From NCBI GenBank assembly GCA_018714485.1, contig DVNJ01000001.1:62001-126000 (forward strand): DNA of 64,000 bases, read 5' to 3'. Below, piece by piece: positions 39,234-48,315 of the stretch. Within the stretch, counting starts at the first letter, position 1, and the number at the start of each line of letters is the position of its first letter. Below the pieces are notes generated by a model. That model did no database searches, was not told the origin of the DNA, and worked only from the letters and a program-made list of their open reading frames with translations. The position numbers and the translations under genes are program-made. Source of the stretch: Candidatus Caccalectryoclostridium excrementigallinarum (GTDB taxonomy: Bacteria > Bacillota > Clostridia > Christensenellales > UBA3700).

Positions 39234-39776
39234 TTATTTGATCTCTTTAATCGAGCGTACGCGGAATTTAAGATTGGAACGCTCGTATGCGGGCATTGCG
39301 TCGTAATAGGCATATATCGCCGCCATGACCGCCGCTATCTCCTCTTCTTCGTCCGTTTCGGAAGCAACGGGCGCGGGAGCATCCTTTTTCTGCGCCGCTT
39401 CGACTCTGGCGCGGGCGGCATCTATCTTCGCCTGCTTTTCGGCTGCCTTTCTCGCCTTTGCCTCGGCTTTGCGCGCCGCTCTGTCCTTTCCCCTGCCTGC
39501 GCTCGCCTGCTCCAATTTTTCAAGCAGCATCTTCAAGCCTTTGATGAGGATGATGAGCACGATGAGGACGACGAAGACGACCAAAAGACCGATCGCCGCG
39601 ACTTGAAGTCCGGTGAGCAGCCTGTCGCCGCCGTTCATGTCCGCAATGCCCATGTCGTCAGGCTCGGCGGGGTCGCTTATCATCTCGCAGCCGGCAAACA
39701 GCATGACGACTGCCGCGCAGGCGATGAGGGCGATAAGCGCAAAAGTTAAAAATAACTTCTTTTTGTTCATATACAC
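39234..39776 (-). CDS. OadG-like decarboxylase gamma subunit, extended
   Basis: Central TM LQVAAIGLLVVFVVLIVLIILIKGL then charged linker; C-terminal EIAAVMAAIYAYYDAMP....KFRVRSIKEIK typical of the family. Confidence 0.8.
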   Translation of the reverse strand: MYMNKKKLFLTFALIALIACAAVVMLFAGCEMISDPAEPDDMGIADMNGGDRLLTGLQVAAIGLLVVFVVLIVLIILIKGLKMLLEKLEQASAGRGKDRAARKAEAKARKAAEKQAKIDAARARVEAAQKKDAPAPVASETDEEEEIAAVMAAIYAYYDAMPAYERSNLKFRVRSIKEIK

Positions 39777-39781
39777 CTGCC

Positions 39782-41176
39782 TTATATACCCAAGAGCATC
39801 AACAGCGCGGAGCTGACGTAAGGACGCAGGTCTCCCGCCTCGATGACGTTATCGATGTAGCCTTCACCCGCCGCGGCGAGAGGGCTTGCCATGTCGCTCT
39901 CGAACTGCTTTTCGAGAGCCTTGCGCGCCTTGGCGCCGTTGCTCTTTTTCAACTCTTCCGTATAGAAGACATGAACGCCCGTATCGGCGGTGACGGGAGC
40001 GATCGCCGCAGCCGTCGTTGCCAAGGTGTAATCAAAGCCGATACCCTTGCTCATCAGCGCGGAATAAGCCGCGCCCACGGCGTTGCCGCAAGCCACGCCT
40101 ATCATGGGATGTTCGTAAGAGGCGATCGCCTTGAACAGGCATGCCGTCTTGTCGGCAAAGCCGCAAAGCTCCTCTTCGAGAGTGGGATCGAAGCCCTTGC
40201 TGTCCACCAAAGAGATGAGCGGGAGACCGAAAGCGTTGGCTTTCTTGATAAAGCTCGCCGCTTTCTTGATGGCGTTTTCGCTCATATAGCCGTTGTTTTC
40301 CGAGGAATCGCCCGCCACGACGGCGACGGAGATACCGTTCACCTTGGCGTAAGCGCAGACGACGTCTTTGGCAAAATCGGGATTCACTTCCACATATTTG
40401 CCGCCGTCGCAGAGCGCGGAAAGCGCGCTCTTGACGTCATATTTCTTCGTGAGTGCGGAGAAAACGCGGTTGGGATCGTCCTCCGCCTCTTCCCTGTCGA
40501 TGACGCCGATCGTCGCCAAAAGCTCGACGAGTTTTCCTTTGAGTTCCTTTTCGCTCGCAAAGCCGTCGTTCACCGTGATGCCCGCGCTCTTGTAAGCGTC
40601 AAAGCCCGCCATCTTGTTGAGCTTGGGAACGGCGGAGAGCTTGGAGGCGTGATACATGGGCGAATTGACGGAAAGGACGGCGTCCTTGCTCATAAAAACG
40701 TGATCCGCCATCGCCGCGAAGGTGGCGGTCATGCCCACCGCAACGCCCTTGACTACACAGATATGCGGCACGGTCTCGGCGACTTCCGCCGCCATGGCGA
40801 GCAGCTGCGCATAAGATTCCATCACCGCGGTGCCCTCGCTCAGACGCGCGCCGGAGCAATCGAGGACGGAGATGAGCGGAGTTCCCGTCTTGCAGGCTCT
40901 TTGCATGCATTTGACGATCTTCTTGGCAGACGCCGCGCCGATACTTCCCAGCATCACGTCCGCGTTCTGGGCAAATACGTTGACGGGAGTGCCTTCGATC
41001 GTGGCATAACCCGTAACGACGCCCTCGCCCGTTACGCCCTGACTTTCCGCGCCGACCACGAAAGCGTCCGTTTCCACGAACGAGCCTTCGTCCACGATGC
41101 CGCCGATAAAATTCCTCGCCTTTTCGCTGACTTTGTCAACGGCAGCCTGAGCCGACACAAGTTGCTTTTTGTCCAT
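39782..41176 (-). CDS. Acyl-CoA carboxylase/decarboxylase carboxyltransferase (MmdA/12S-like family)
   Basis: GVVTGYATIEGTPVNVFAQNADVMLGSIGAASAKKIVKCMQRACKTGTPLISVLDCSGARLSEG; VAVVAGDSSENNGYM; GNAVGAAYSALMSKGIG. Confidence 0.88.
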   Translation of the reverse strand: MDKKQLVSAQAAVDKVSEKARNFIGGIVDEGSFVETDAFVVGAESQGVTGEGVVTGYATIEGTPVNVFAQNADVMLGSIGAASAKKIVKCMQRACKTGTPLISVLDCSGARLSEGTAVMESYAQLLAMAAEVAETVPHICVVKGVAVGMTATFAAMADHVFMSKDAVLSVNSPMYHASKLSAVPKLNKMAGFDAYKSAGITVNDGFASEKELKGKLVELLATIGVIDREEAEDDPNRVFSALTKKYDVKSALSALCDGGKYVEVNPDFAKDVVCAYAKVNGISVAVVAGDSSENNGYMSENAIKKAASFIKKANAFGLPLISLVDSKGFDPTLEEELCGFADKTACLFKAIASYEHPMIGVACGNAVGAAYSALMSKGIGFDYTLATTAAAIAPVTADTGVHVFYTEELKKSNGAKARKALEKQFESDMASPLAAAGEGYIDNVIEAGDLRPYVSSALLMLLGI

Positions 41177-41259
41177 TATAAAAACCTCCGAAAATTTTCG
41201 AGTTGATCCCTCTTACCTTACGCCGCACGCGATCACGCGCCCGACGGTACGTCCTAATA

Positions 41260-41288
41260 ATTGTATAATCAAAGTAAAAATTTTGCAA
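41260..41288 (-). promoter_or_regulatory. Sigma-A-type promoter for the decarboxylase cluster
   Basis: Minus strand TTGCAA-17-TACAAT. Confidence 0.65.
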
Positions 41289-41434
41289 GCAATTCAAACG
41301 CGTTTTCTCAACTTTTACCTTGAAAATTTCCTTTTGAAGACAGCTTATAAATATAGGTTATATTTGCCCGCAGTTCTGCGCCGAGAAATCAAAAAAGACG
41401 GCTTATGCCGCCCTTTTTACGCCGCCCGAGCGGC

Positions 41435-42148
41435 TCAAAATCTTTTCAGATATTCCACTTCTTCTTCGCGCAGATAGCGCCAGGCGCCGCGCGCAAGCCC
41501 GCCGAGACGCAGATCGCCTATCGCCACTCTTTTGAGGAAAACGACGTTCCTTTCCACCGCTTCGAACATGCGGCGCACCTGCCTGTTGCGTCCCTCGGTT
41601 ATCGTCACGAGCAGCTTGGCTTCCTTTTCGCCCTGCTCCAAAAGTTTGACCTTGCTGCGCTTTGTCTTGACCCCGTCTATCTCCACTCCTTTGCGCAATT
41701 TTGCGAGTATGTGTTCGGGAAATTCGCCTTCGGCGCGCACGAGATAGCTCTTCGGAACTTCGCCCGAAGGATGGGCGAGGCGGTTGACGAGTTCGCCGTC
41801 GTTGGTGAGCAGGAGCAATCCTTCCGTGTCGTAATCCAGCCTGCCTACGGGCACGAGATGGGGAACTTCGACGTCGAGATAGTCATAGACCGTCTTTCTC
41901 CCCTTTTCGTCGCGCAGAGACGTTATGCAACCCTTGGGCTTATAGAGCATGATATAGGTCATTTTCGACACGGGCTCGACTTTTTTACCGTCGAGCGTGA
42001 CCGTATCGTTATCCGTTTCGACCATTTTCCCCAGCTCGGTCACGACGATCGAATTGACCCTGACCCTGCCCGAGGCGATCAGCTCATCGGCTCCCCTGCG
42101 GGATGCCGCGCCGCAGCTTGCAAGAAATTTGTTCAGCCTCACTTTCAT
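41435..42148 (-). CDS. RluB/RsuA-family pseudouridine synthase
   Basis: S4 domain KVRLNKFLASCGAASRRGADELIASGRVRVN; PVGRLDYDTEGLLLLTNDGELVNRLAHP; ITEGRNRQVRRMFEAV. Confidence 0.94.
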   Translation of the reverse strand: MKVRLNKFLASCGAASRRGADELIASGRVRVNSIVVTELGKMVETDNDTVTLDGKKVEPVSKMTYIMLYKPKGCITSLRDEKGRKTVYDYLDVEVPHLVPVGRLDYDTEGLLLLTNDGELVNRLAHPSGEVPKSYLVRAEGEFPEHILAKLRKGVEIDGVKTKRSKVKLLEQGEKEAKLLVTITEGRNRQVRRMFEAVERNVVFLKRVAIGDLRLGGLARGAWRYLREEEVEYLKRF

Positions 42149-43301
42149 ACTTCACTTCCACCTCGCCGCGATAATTTTCCGCGGCATAAAGCTGTTTTTC
42201 GCTCGTTATATCATTTATGGTAAACAAACGCGAAGAAAAAAGCAAGCGTTCGCCGGCAAAAACCTCGATCCTTCCCAGATCTTCGCCCGCTTCGAGCGGC
42301 AGCTTATGATCGCCGTCGGGAATAATTCGATAACTTAACGCGCTTATATCCGCCTTTTTTGCGGCAAAAGTCAGACCGCCGCGCACGCCGACGGCAACGC
42401 CGTCCGCGGAAGAATAGAGCGTTTCGCCCTCATTGCAGCCGCGCACGGCGCAATATTCGTCAAAGGCGCGCTCCATATAGGCGGCGCAGTCGTTCCACAT
42501 ATCGTAATGGTTGAGCGCCACGCAGACAAGCTGCATCCCCTCGCGCTCGGCAGCCGCAACAAGACATCTGCCCGACTTTGTCGTATATCCCGTCTTGATC
42601 CCGTTCGCTCCCTCGAAAGAAGAGAGCAGCTTGTTTTTGTTATACCAGACGCGCTGAGCGGTATGATCGCTCGCGGGGACGTCGAATCTCTTTGTCGAAA
42701 CTATCTTTTTGAACACGGGATCGCTCATCGCCCGGCAGGCGATCAGTCCCAAGTCGCGCGCCGAGGTGAAATGATCGGGGTCGTGAAGCCCGTGAGGATT
42801 GGTGAAATGCGTGTTTTTCAAGCCGAGAGAGCGCGCTTCCTCGTTCATCATCTCAACGAAATCGTCCATATTTTTCCCGACGTGAAGCGCCAAGGCGACA
42901 GCGCTGTCGTTGCCCGAGCGCAGCATGAGGGCATATAAAAGCTGCTCCACGGTAAAATGCTCTCCTTCTCTCAAATAAACTGACGAGCCTTCGATGCCCA
43001 CGGCTTGCTTGGGTATTATGACCACTTCGCTCAAAGCGCACTTTTTCAGCGTCACGAGCGCAGTCATTATCTTTGTCGTGCTCGCCATGGGAAGGGGCGT
43101 ATCGAGGTTTTTGCCCGCCAAGACCTGCCCGCTGCCTGCATACATCACCACATATGAAGAGCCTTGCTCGGCTGTCGATTTTTTATCACTCAATATTATA
43201 AAAGTCGAGATAGTTATGAAAATAAGAATAATCGAGAATACTTTTAGCAATATTATGACTTTTTCATTGCGTTGAAAACCGCCTTTGCCAGATTCAGCCA
43301 T
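42084..43301 (-). CDS. D-alanyl-D-alanine carboxypeptidase (DacF-like)
   Basis: PMASTTKIMTALV, LRSGNDSAVALA (SxN), NGIKTGYTTKSGRCLVAAA (KTG). Confidence 0.94.
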   Translation of the reverse strand: MAESGKGGFQRNEKVIILLKVFSIILIFITISTFIILSDKKSTAEQGSSYVVMYAGSGQVLAGKNLDTPLPMASTTKIMTALVTLKKCALSEVVIIPKQAVGIEGSSVYLREGEHFTVEQLLYALMLRSGNDSAVALALHVGKNMDDFVEMMNEEARSLGLKNTHFTNPHGLHDPDHFTSARDLGLIACRAMSDPVFKKIVSTKRFDVPASDHTAQRVWYNKNKLLSSFEGANGIKTGYTTKSGRCLVAAAEREGMQLVCVALNHYDMWNDCAAYMERAFDEYCAVRGCNEGETLYSSADGVAVGVRGGLTFAAKKADISALSYRIIPDGDHKLPLEAGEDLGRIEVFAGERLLFSSRLFTINDITSEKQLYAAENYRGEVEVKYESEAEQISCKLRRGIPQGSR

Positions 43302-43609
43302 TTGTTATCCTCCTTTTCGCCACTTTCGCTCACCGCCTTATATTCTCCCCTTTCCGCGATCAAAAAGCCGCAGGGCGTCAGCGTCACGCCTCCGCCGCTC
43401 AAGGCGGCAAAGGGGACGGTCAAACTCTTTTCTTCTTTTTTTTCGTATTCTCCCCCACCGTAGACAAAGCCGAGAGATACCTTGCAATAGGGAATGACGA
43501 CGACGTCCTTGTCGAGCCTCACGGGTTCGCCGAGAATATTCCCTCCGCCCGAGAGCTTTTTTAAGTTCTCGAACGTTACACCCATAATATCCATAATATT
43601 TTCATGCAT
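43253..43609 (-). CDS. YtfJ/GerW-family sporulation protein
   Basis: MHENIMDIMGVTFENLKKLSGGGNILGEPVRLDKDVVVIPYCKVSLGFVYGGGE. Confidence 0.88.
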   Translation of the reverse strand: MHENIMDIMGVTFENLKKLSGGGNILGEPVRLDKDVVVIPYCKVSLGFVYGGGEYEKKEEKSLTVPFAALSGGGVTLTPCGFLIAERGEYKAVSESGEKEDNKWLNLAKAVFNAMKKS

Positions 43610-44228
43610 ATCTTTTTTCTCCTTTACCCAACTTCTCTCCTCTTTTCGTCCTGCTCCCAAGCAGCATAAACATAGCTCGAATGACAACTCCCCAACCCGC
43701 GACCACGCGCAAGTTTATCTTTACGTTCTCCGAACCGAAGTCCGGTTTGACGGCGATCTTCATCTCCCGCGCGTCGACATAGCGTTCTATCGCCGCTTTG
43801 AGCGCGTTCGATGCGAAAACACAGCCCGCGGCGGTCACGGCGGCGGGACCTATGCCCGCCGCCGCGTTCACGCTCAAGCTCCGAACTTTCAGCCTTTTAT
43901 GCGCGCCGCGAGTTTTTTGAGGCTCTTTTTCACCTTTTTTCCCGTTTTCTTCATTCTTGTCACCTTTTTTCTTTATTTTCAGCGGACGCAGCCCGCCTCC
44001 GTTGAATGCGTAATACAATCTGCCGTCGCTCTCGAAGAGCTTTACGCGCGCCGCAAGCACGCCCATGACCGTCAATGTCGCCGCGCCGCACCCGCGTGCG
44101 GGATCCGCGCTTATCTGTAAGCAAAATCCCGCGCATAAGATCGCCGCGAGAAATGCGGCAAGCAGTACGGCGGCGCCCGCCGCCCACCATAAAAATATCA
44201 TGTGCTTATTTTGTGGAGATAATATCAA
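43602..44228 (-). CDS. DUF2953-like membrane protein
   Basis: N-terminal TM; located next to ytfJ and scpB, a common Firmicute arrangement. Confidence 0.6.
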   Translation of the reverse strand: MILSPQNKHMIFLWWAAGAAVLLAAFLAAILCAGFCLQISADPARGCGAATLTVMGVLAARVKLFESDGRLYYAFNGGGLRPLKIKKKGDKNEENGKKGEKEPQKTRGAHKRLKVRSLSVNAAAGIGPAAVTAAGCVFASNALKAAIERYVDAREMKIAVKPDFGSENVKINLRVVAGWGVVIRAMFMLLGSRTKRGEKLGKGEKRYA

Positions 44229-44323
44229 ATTATGAAAAAGGCGGGTCGCCCCGCCGTTTAATTATTCTATATGTCGAAAATCGTCGCAATAACGCCTATT
44301 TGACCGATCGTTTTCTCAAACTC

Positions 44324-45217
44324 TCATTCTTCATCATCATCGTCTTCGTCGAAAAATTCTTCGTCCTCGAAATCGTTCCCCGTGTCGATATCTTCCTCTT
44401 CGATCTCGTCCTCAGTCTCTTCGTCCGCGACCTCTTCGCGGTCGTTCTCCGCGACATCCTCGCCTTCGGCAATATCCGCAGCCGCCTCGCCGCTCACATA
44501 TTCGACGTCTTCGCCCTTGAGGAAGTCGGGAAGCTCCTCGTCCTCGGCGAGCAGCTTGTCCAGCTGTTTCTCCTCGGCGTTGAGCGCGTCCGTGCCCTCA
44601 TCGTCCGCGCCATAGACCTCGCCCGTGAAATCGTCGGCGAGATCCACTTCCCTGAACAGTTCTTCGCGCTTGACGTTGTATGTACCCAGCTCGGCAAGAC
44701 GCTTCATCACGTCCTTGTAATCGGGCAGGTCGTTGAGATTGCGCAAGCCGAATCTGCGCAAAAACTCGTTGGTCGTGACATAGAGCCACGGGCGCCCGGG
44801 CGTATTGCGGTGACCGCTCACGCGTATAAGTCCCGCGCGCGTCAAAGTGGTGAGCGCATAGTCTGCGCTCGTGTTGCCCCTGATCTCCTCGATCTCGCCG
44901 CGCGTTATGGGCTGCTTGTAAGCTATGATGGCGAGAACTTGCAAAAGCGTGTCCGAAAGCGCCTTTTGACGAATGGGACGCAAGACGTCCGAGACAACTT
45001 CGCCATAGGCGGGATTGGACGTGAACTGCACATAATCGTTAAATTCGACGAGCAAAATGCCTCTATCGCCCTTATATCGCTGCATCAGGGCGCGAATGGC
45101 GTCGTTGAGCTGCTTGCGGGTGACGCCCTCGAGCTTGTCCAAGATCTCCTTGCGCTTTATCTCCGTGCCGGCGGAAAAGATTATCGCTTCCACGGTTTGA
45201 ATCAGGTTTTCCATCAC
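44324..45217 (-). CDS. scpB: Segregation and condensation protein B, with acidic C-terminal tail
   Basis: QTVEAIIFSAGTEIKRKEILDKL, QVLAIIAYKQPITRGEIEEIRGN, GRPWLYVTTNEFLRRFGL. Confidence 0.93.
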   Translation of the reverse strand: MMENLIQTVEAIIFSAGTEIKRKEILDKLEGVTRKQLNDAIRALMQRYKGDRGILLVEFNDYVQFTSNPAYGEVVSDVLRPIRQKALSDTLLQVLAIIAYKQPITRGEIEEIRGNTSADYALTTLTRAGLIRVSGHRNTPGRPWLYVTTNEFLRRFGLRNLNDLPDYKDVMKRLAELGTYNVKREELFREVDLADDFTGEVYGADDEGTDALNAEEKQLDKLLAEDEELPDFLKGEDVEYVSGEAAADIAEGEDVAENDREEVADEETEDEIEEEDIDTGNDFEDEEFFDEDDDDEE

Positions 45218-46035
45218 TCGTCCTCCTCGGTCGTCGCAAGCTGACGCATATCTGCTTTTTCTATGTCGAAATTCTCGTCGAGCCTGATATAGATCTCGCC
45301 GAAAAGCTCCTTCTGTTCGGCTTTCGCCACCTGCTTTTTCATCAATTCGAGCAGCGCAGAAAAAGTGGCGATAACTTCGCTCTTGTCGAAAACCGAAGTG
45401 AAAAGCTCGGAAAATTCCACGCTCTTTTTTTCCGCGAGCACGGTCGTTATGTAGACTATCTTTTCCGCGACCGTATAAGTGTCGCGCGCTATCTTTTTCG
45501 TTGAAGTCTTTCTGTCCTCGTCGCTGAAATTGAACAATATTTTGCCGTATGCGTCGATAAGGCTGTCCAAATTAAAGCTCTTGATGACGATCTTCGCGTC
45601 CTCGTCCGTATAAACAGGCTCGCGCGTGAAACGATTGGTCGTCTCCAAGGATCGTAGCTGCAACGACTGTTGCTTGAAGATCTCATATAAGCGCAGCTGA
45701 AATTCCAGCCTTTCGCGCGGATCTTCCTGCCATTCGTCGCCGTCGTCCATAAAGGCTTCTTCTTCCGCGGGCGGCAGCACGGAACGGGACTTTATCTCCA
45801 AAAGCGTCGCCGCCATCGCCAAAAAGTCCGCCGCAACGTCCATGTCGAGCGTGTCTATCTCGCGCATATATTCCATATACTGTCCCGTTATCTCCGAGAT
45901 GGGGAAGTTGTCTATCTGATATTCCCCTTCGACGATGAGCGTATAAAGCAGCGCGATCGGACCCTCGAATTCAAATTCCGAGAGCGAAAATTTCAGCTTG
46001 TCGCTCGCATGATATTCAAAAGCCTGCGCCGCCAT
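45214..46035 (-). CDS. scpA: Segregation and condensation protein A
   Basis: FEFEGPIALLYTLIVEGEYQIDNFPISEITGQYMEYM, FLAMAATLLEIKSRSVLP. Confidence 0.93.
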   Translation of the reverse strand: MAAQAFEYHASDKLKFSLSEFEFEGPIALLYTLIVEGEYQIDNFPISEITGQYMEYMREIDTLDMDVAADFLAMAATLLEIKSRSVLPPAEEEAFMDDGDEWQEDPRERLEFQLRLYEIFKQQSLQLRSLETTNRFTREPVYTDEDAKIVIKSFNLDSLIDAYGKILFNFSDEDRKTSTKKIARDTYTVAEKIVYITTVLAEKKSVEFSELFTSVFDKSEVIATFSALLELMKKQVAKAEQKELFGEIYIRLDENFDIEKADMRQLATTEEDE

Positions 46036-46802
46036 CACGCCCCTCCCACGATAGCGCTCTGCACTACCTCGATCAGATCGATGAAAAGCCCCTGCCAACG
46101 CGAGAAGATGTCGATGTTCACGCCGATGTAACTCGCGATATATCCGAACACGGTGAATATCAAAATAACGCCTATGAGCAGAAAATTGCCGTAACGATAG
46201 TTAAATCTCACAAAGGCGTTGTCGGGCTTTGCCAGCGTTTCCACCACGCGGAAACCGTCGAGCGGATAAAGCGGCACGAGATTGAAGAGAAAGAGCGTCA
46301 TGTTGACGGTTACGCCGTATGTGCACCAATAATAGAAAAAGCGGTAGGCGTTGTAAGCGGCGGCGGGCTGAGTATATATGCCCACGCCGTTTGCCGTGGC
46401 GACCAGCGTACCCGAAGAGGCGAAGATAGCCGTCAGCGCGCAGAGCGAGACAAAGGCGATGAGCGCCATGATGAGATTTGCGGTGACGCCCGCGAGCGCG
46501 GTCGTGAGCATGCCTTTTTTGTAATTGCGGAAATTGCGCGAATCCACGGGTACGGGTTTTGCCCAACCGAAGCCCACGACGAGCATCATGATCGTGCCGA
46601 GAATGTCGAAATGCTTGCGCGGATCGAGCGTGAGCCTGCCCGCGAGTTTCGCCGTAAAGTCGCCGTTGAGATACGCCACCCAGCCGTGCGCCAACTCGTG
46701 CATCATGATGGCGGGCAATATGGTCAAAATGAGCGCCAAAAGCATGAGCAGCGCGCCCGCCCAATCAGATCTCAATCCGTTTATGACTTGATATATCAGC
46801 AC
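46035..46802 (-). CDS. Site-2 protease family (M50) membrane metallopeptidase
   Basis: IMMHELAHGWVAYLNGD (HExxH), FLFNLVPLYPLDGFRV. Confidence 0.92.
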   Translation of the reverse strand: MLIYQVINGLRSDWAGALLMLLALILTILPAIMMHELAHGWVAYLNGDFTAKLAGRLTLDPRKHFDILGTIMMLVVGFGWAKPVPVDSRNFRNYKKGMLTTALAGVTANLIMALIAFVSLCALTAIFASSGTLVATANGVGIYTQPAAAYNAYRFFYYWCTYGVTVNMTLFLFNLVPLYPLDGFRVVETLAKPDNAFVRFNYRYGNFLLIGVILIFTVFGYIASYIGVNIDIFSRWQGLFIDLIEVVQSAIVGGA

Positions 46803-46805
46803 TTT

Positions 46806-48131
46806 TTACTCCGTTTGAGGGATCGCGTCCAGCCGCGCGATGTCCTCATAAGTCTGCGGCTTTACGGCATAACCGCTCTTGCCTCCGCGCACGAAGACGA
46901 CGGGCGGCACGGCGTTGCGGTTATAATTGCTCGCCATGGAATAGCAATATGCGCCCGTGGTGAAAACGGCGATGAGATCTCCCCTCTTCGCCTCGGGCAG
47001 GCATATATCCTTTATTATTATATCCCCGCTCTCGCAGCACTTGCCCGCGATAGAAACTTTTTCTTTCGCTTCATCATTTGCCCTGTTTGCCAGAATAGCT
47101 TCGTATTTTGCTTCATAGAGCGCGGGGCGGATATTGTCCGTCATACCTCCGTCGACCGCGACATATTTTCTCACGCCGGGAATATCCTTGACGGCGCCGA
47201 CGGAATAGAGCGTAACGCCCGCTTCGCCCACGACGGCGCGCCCCGGTTCGATGACGAAAAAGGGCTTTTTCAGATTTTTACGTTCCACGCATTCGCACAA
47301 AGTGCGGGTGAGCAGGCTGACATAGTCGCAATATTCGTCCACGTTGTATTTGGGATCCTCTTCCGTGTAATGAACGCCGAAGCCGCCGCCCATATTGAGC
47401 GTTTCGACCTCGATGCCCTCGCCCGCCAGCTCGCGCATATAATCGGTCATCACGTCCACGGCGAGCGCAAAAGCGGAACGGTCGAAGATCTGCGAACCGA
47501 TATGGCAATGCAGTCCGGAAAAATGCAAGTTCTTGCGCGACAAAACGTCTTTTATCGCCGCCGTCGCCGCGCCGCTGCTCACGGAAAATCCGAACTTGGA
47601 ATCCACTTTCGCCGTCTGGATATAAGAATGCGTATGCGCTTCCACGCCGGGATTCACCCTCACGAGCACATTTTGCACCCTCTCGAAGCGCCGCGCAAGC
47701 GTGTCTATCCTTTCCGCATCGTCGGCGGCGTCGATGACTATCGTGCCTACGCCCGTGCGCATGGCAAGCTCGAGTTCGCCGTCCGTCTTGTTGTTGCCGT
47801 GAAAGAACGCTCCGCTCATGTCAAAGCCGACGCTCGCGGCGGTATAGATCTCTCCGCCCGAGACCACGTCGATGAAGGTCTTTTCCTGCTTCATCACGTT
47901 GTAGATCGCCTTGCAGGAAAAAGCCTTGGACGCATAAGCCATATTGCCGCTGCCGTATGTCTTTTCTATCGTCTGCTTAAAGGCGCGGCAGACGGAACGG
48001 ACATACTCTTCGTCCATGACGTAAAGCGGAGTCCCGTATTGCCTTGCCAGCTCGACGCAGTCGCAGCCGCCTATTTCCAAGTGCCCTGCCGCATTTATTT
48101 TCATCGTATCTCTGTAATTCATTTTCTTCAC
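46806..48131 (-). CDS. lysA: Diaminopimelate decarboxylase
   Basis: MAYASKAFSCKAIYNVMKQE (PLP Lys), GLHCHIGSQIFD, LNMGGGFGVHYTEED, CCESGDIIIKD. Confidence 0.96.
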   Translation of the reverse strand: MKKMNYRDTMKINAAGHLEIGGCDCVELARQYGTPLYVMDEEYVRSVCRAFKQTIEKTYGSGNMAYASKAFSCKAIYNVMKQEKTFIDVVSGGEIYTAASVGFDMSGAFFHGNNKTDGELELAMRTGVGTIVIDAADDAERIDTLARRFERVQNVLVRVNPGVEAHTHSYIQTAKVDSKFGFSVSSGAATAAIKDVLSRKNLHFSGLHCHIGSQIFDRSAFALAVDVMTDYMRELAGEGIEVETLNMGGGFGVHYTEEDPKYNVDEYCDYVSLLTRTLCECVERKNLKKPFFVIEPGRAVVGEAGVTLYSVGAVKDIPGVRKYVAVDGGMTDNIRPALYEAKYEAILANRANDEAKEKVSIAGKCCESGDIIIKDICLPEAKRGDLIAVFTTGAYCYSMASNYNRNAVPPVVFVRGGKSGYAVKPQTYEDIARLDAIPQTE

Positions 48132-48150
48132 CTGCTCGTAAATTAAAGTT

Positions 48151-48180
48151 ATTATATCATACGCCCGCCCGCCTTGTCAA
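48151..48180 (-). promoter_or_regulatory. Sigma-A-type promoter for lysA
   Basis: Minus strand TTGACA-18-TATAAT. Confidence 0.75.
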
Positions 48181-48237
48181 AATATTGCCCGCGCGCATTT
48201 TATATATTTTTGTAAAGAGCGCCGCCTTCCCTCATTG

Positions 48238-48267
48238 TTGACACAGATATTCATATTATGTTATCAT
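48238..48267 (+). promoter_or_regulatory. Sigma-A-type promoter for the WYL regulator
   Basis: TTGACA-18-TATCAT. Confidence 0.65.
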
Positions 48268-48315
48268 TATCTTATCAAAATCAAAAGCTGAAGCGCTTTG
48301 GCGCGGGAGGAAAAT

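Noticed and set aside
39971-41206. 411-aa plus-strand ORF
   Set aside because: Antisense to the carboxyltransferase gene; shadow frame.
46611-48146. 511-aa plus-strand ORF
   Set aside because: Antisense to lysA and the M50 protease; shadow ORF.
48132-48300. Possible lysine riboswitch upstream of lysA
   Set aside because: The interval between the promoter and the lysA start is only tens of bases, too short for an L-box; no motif seen.
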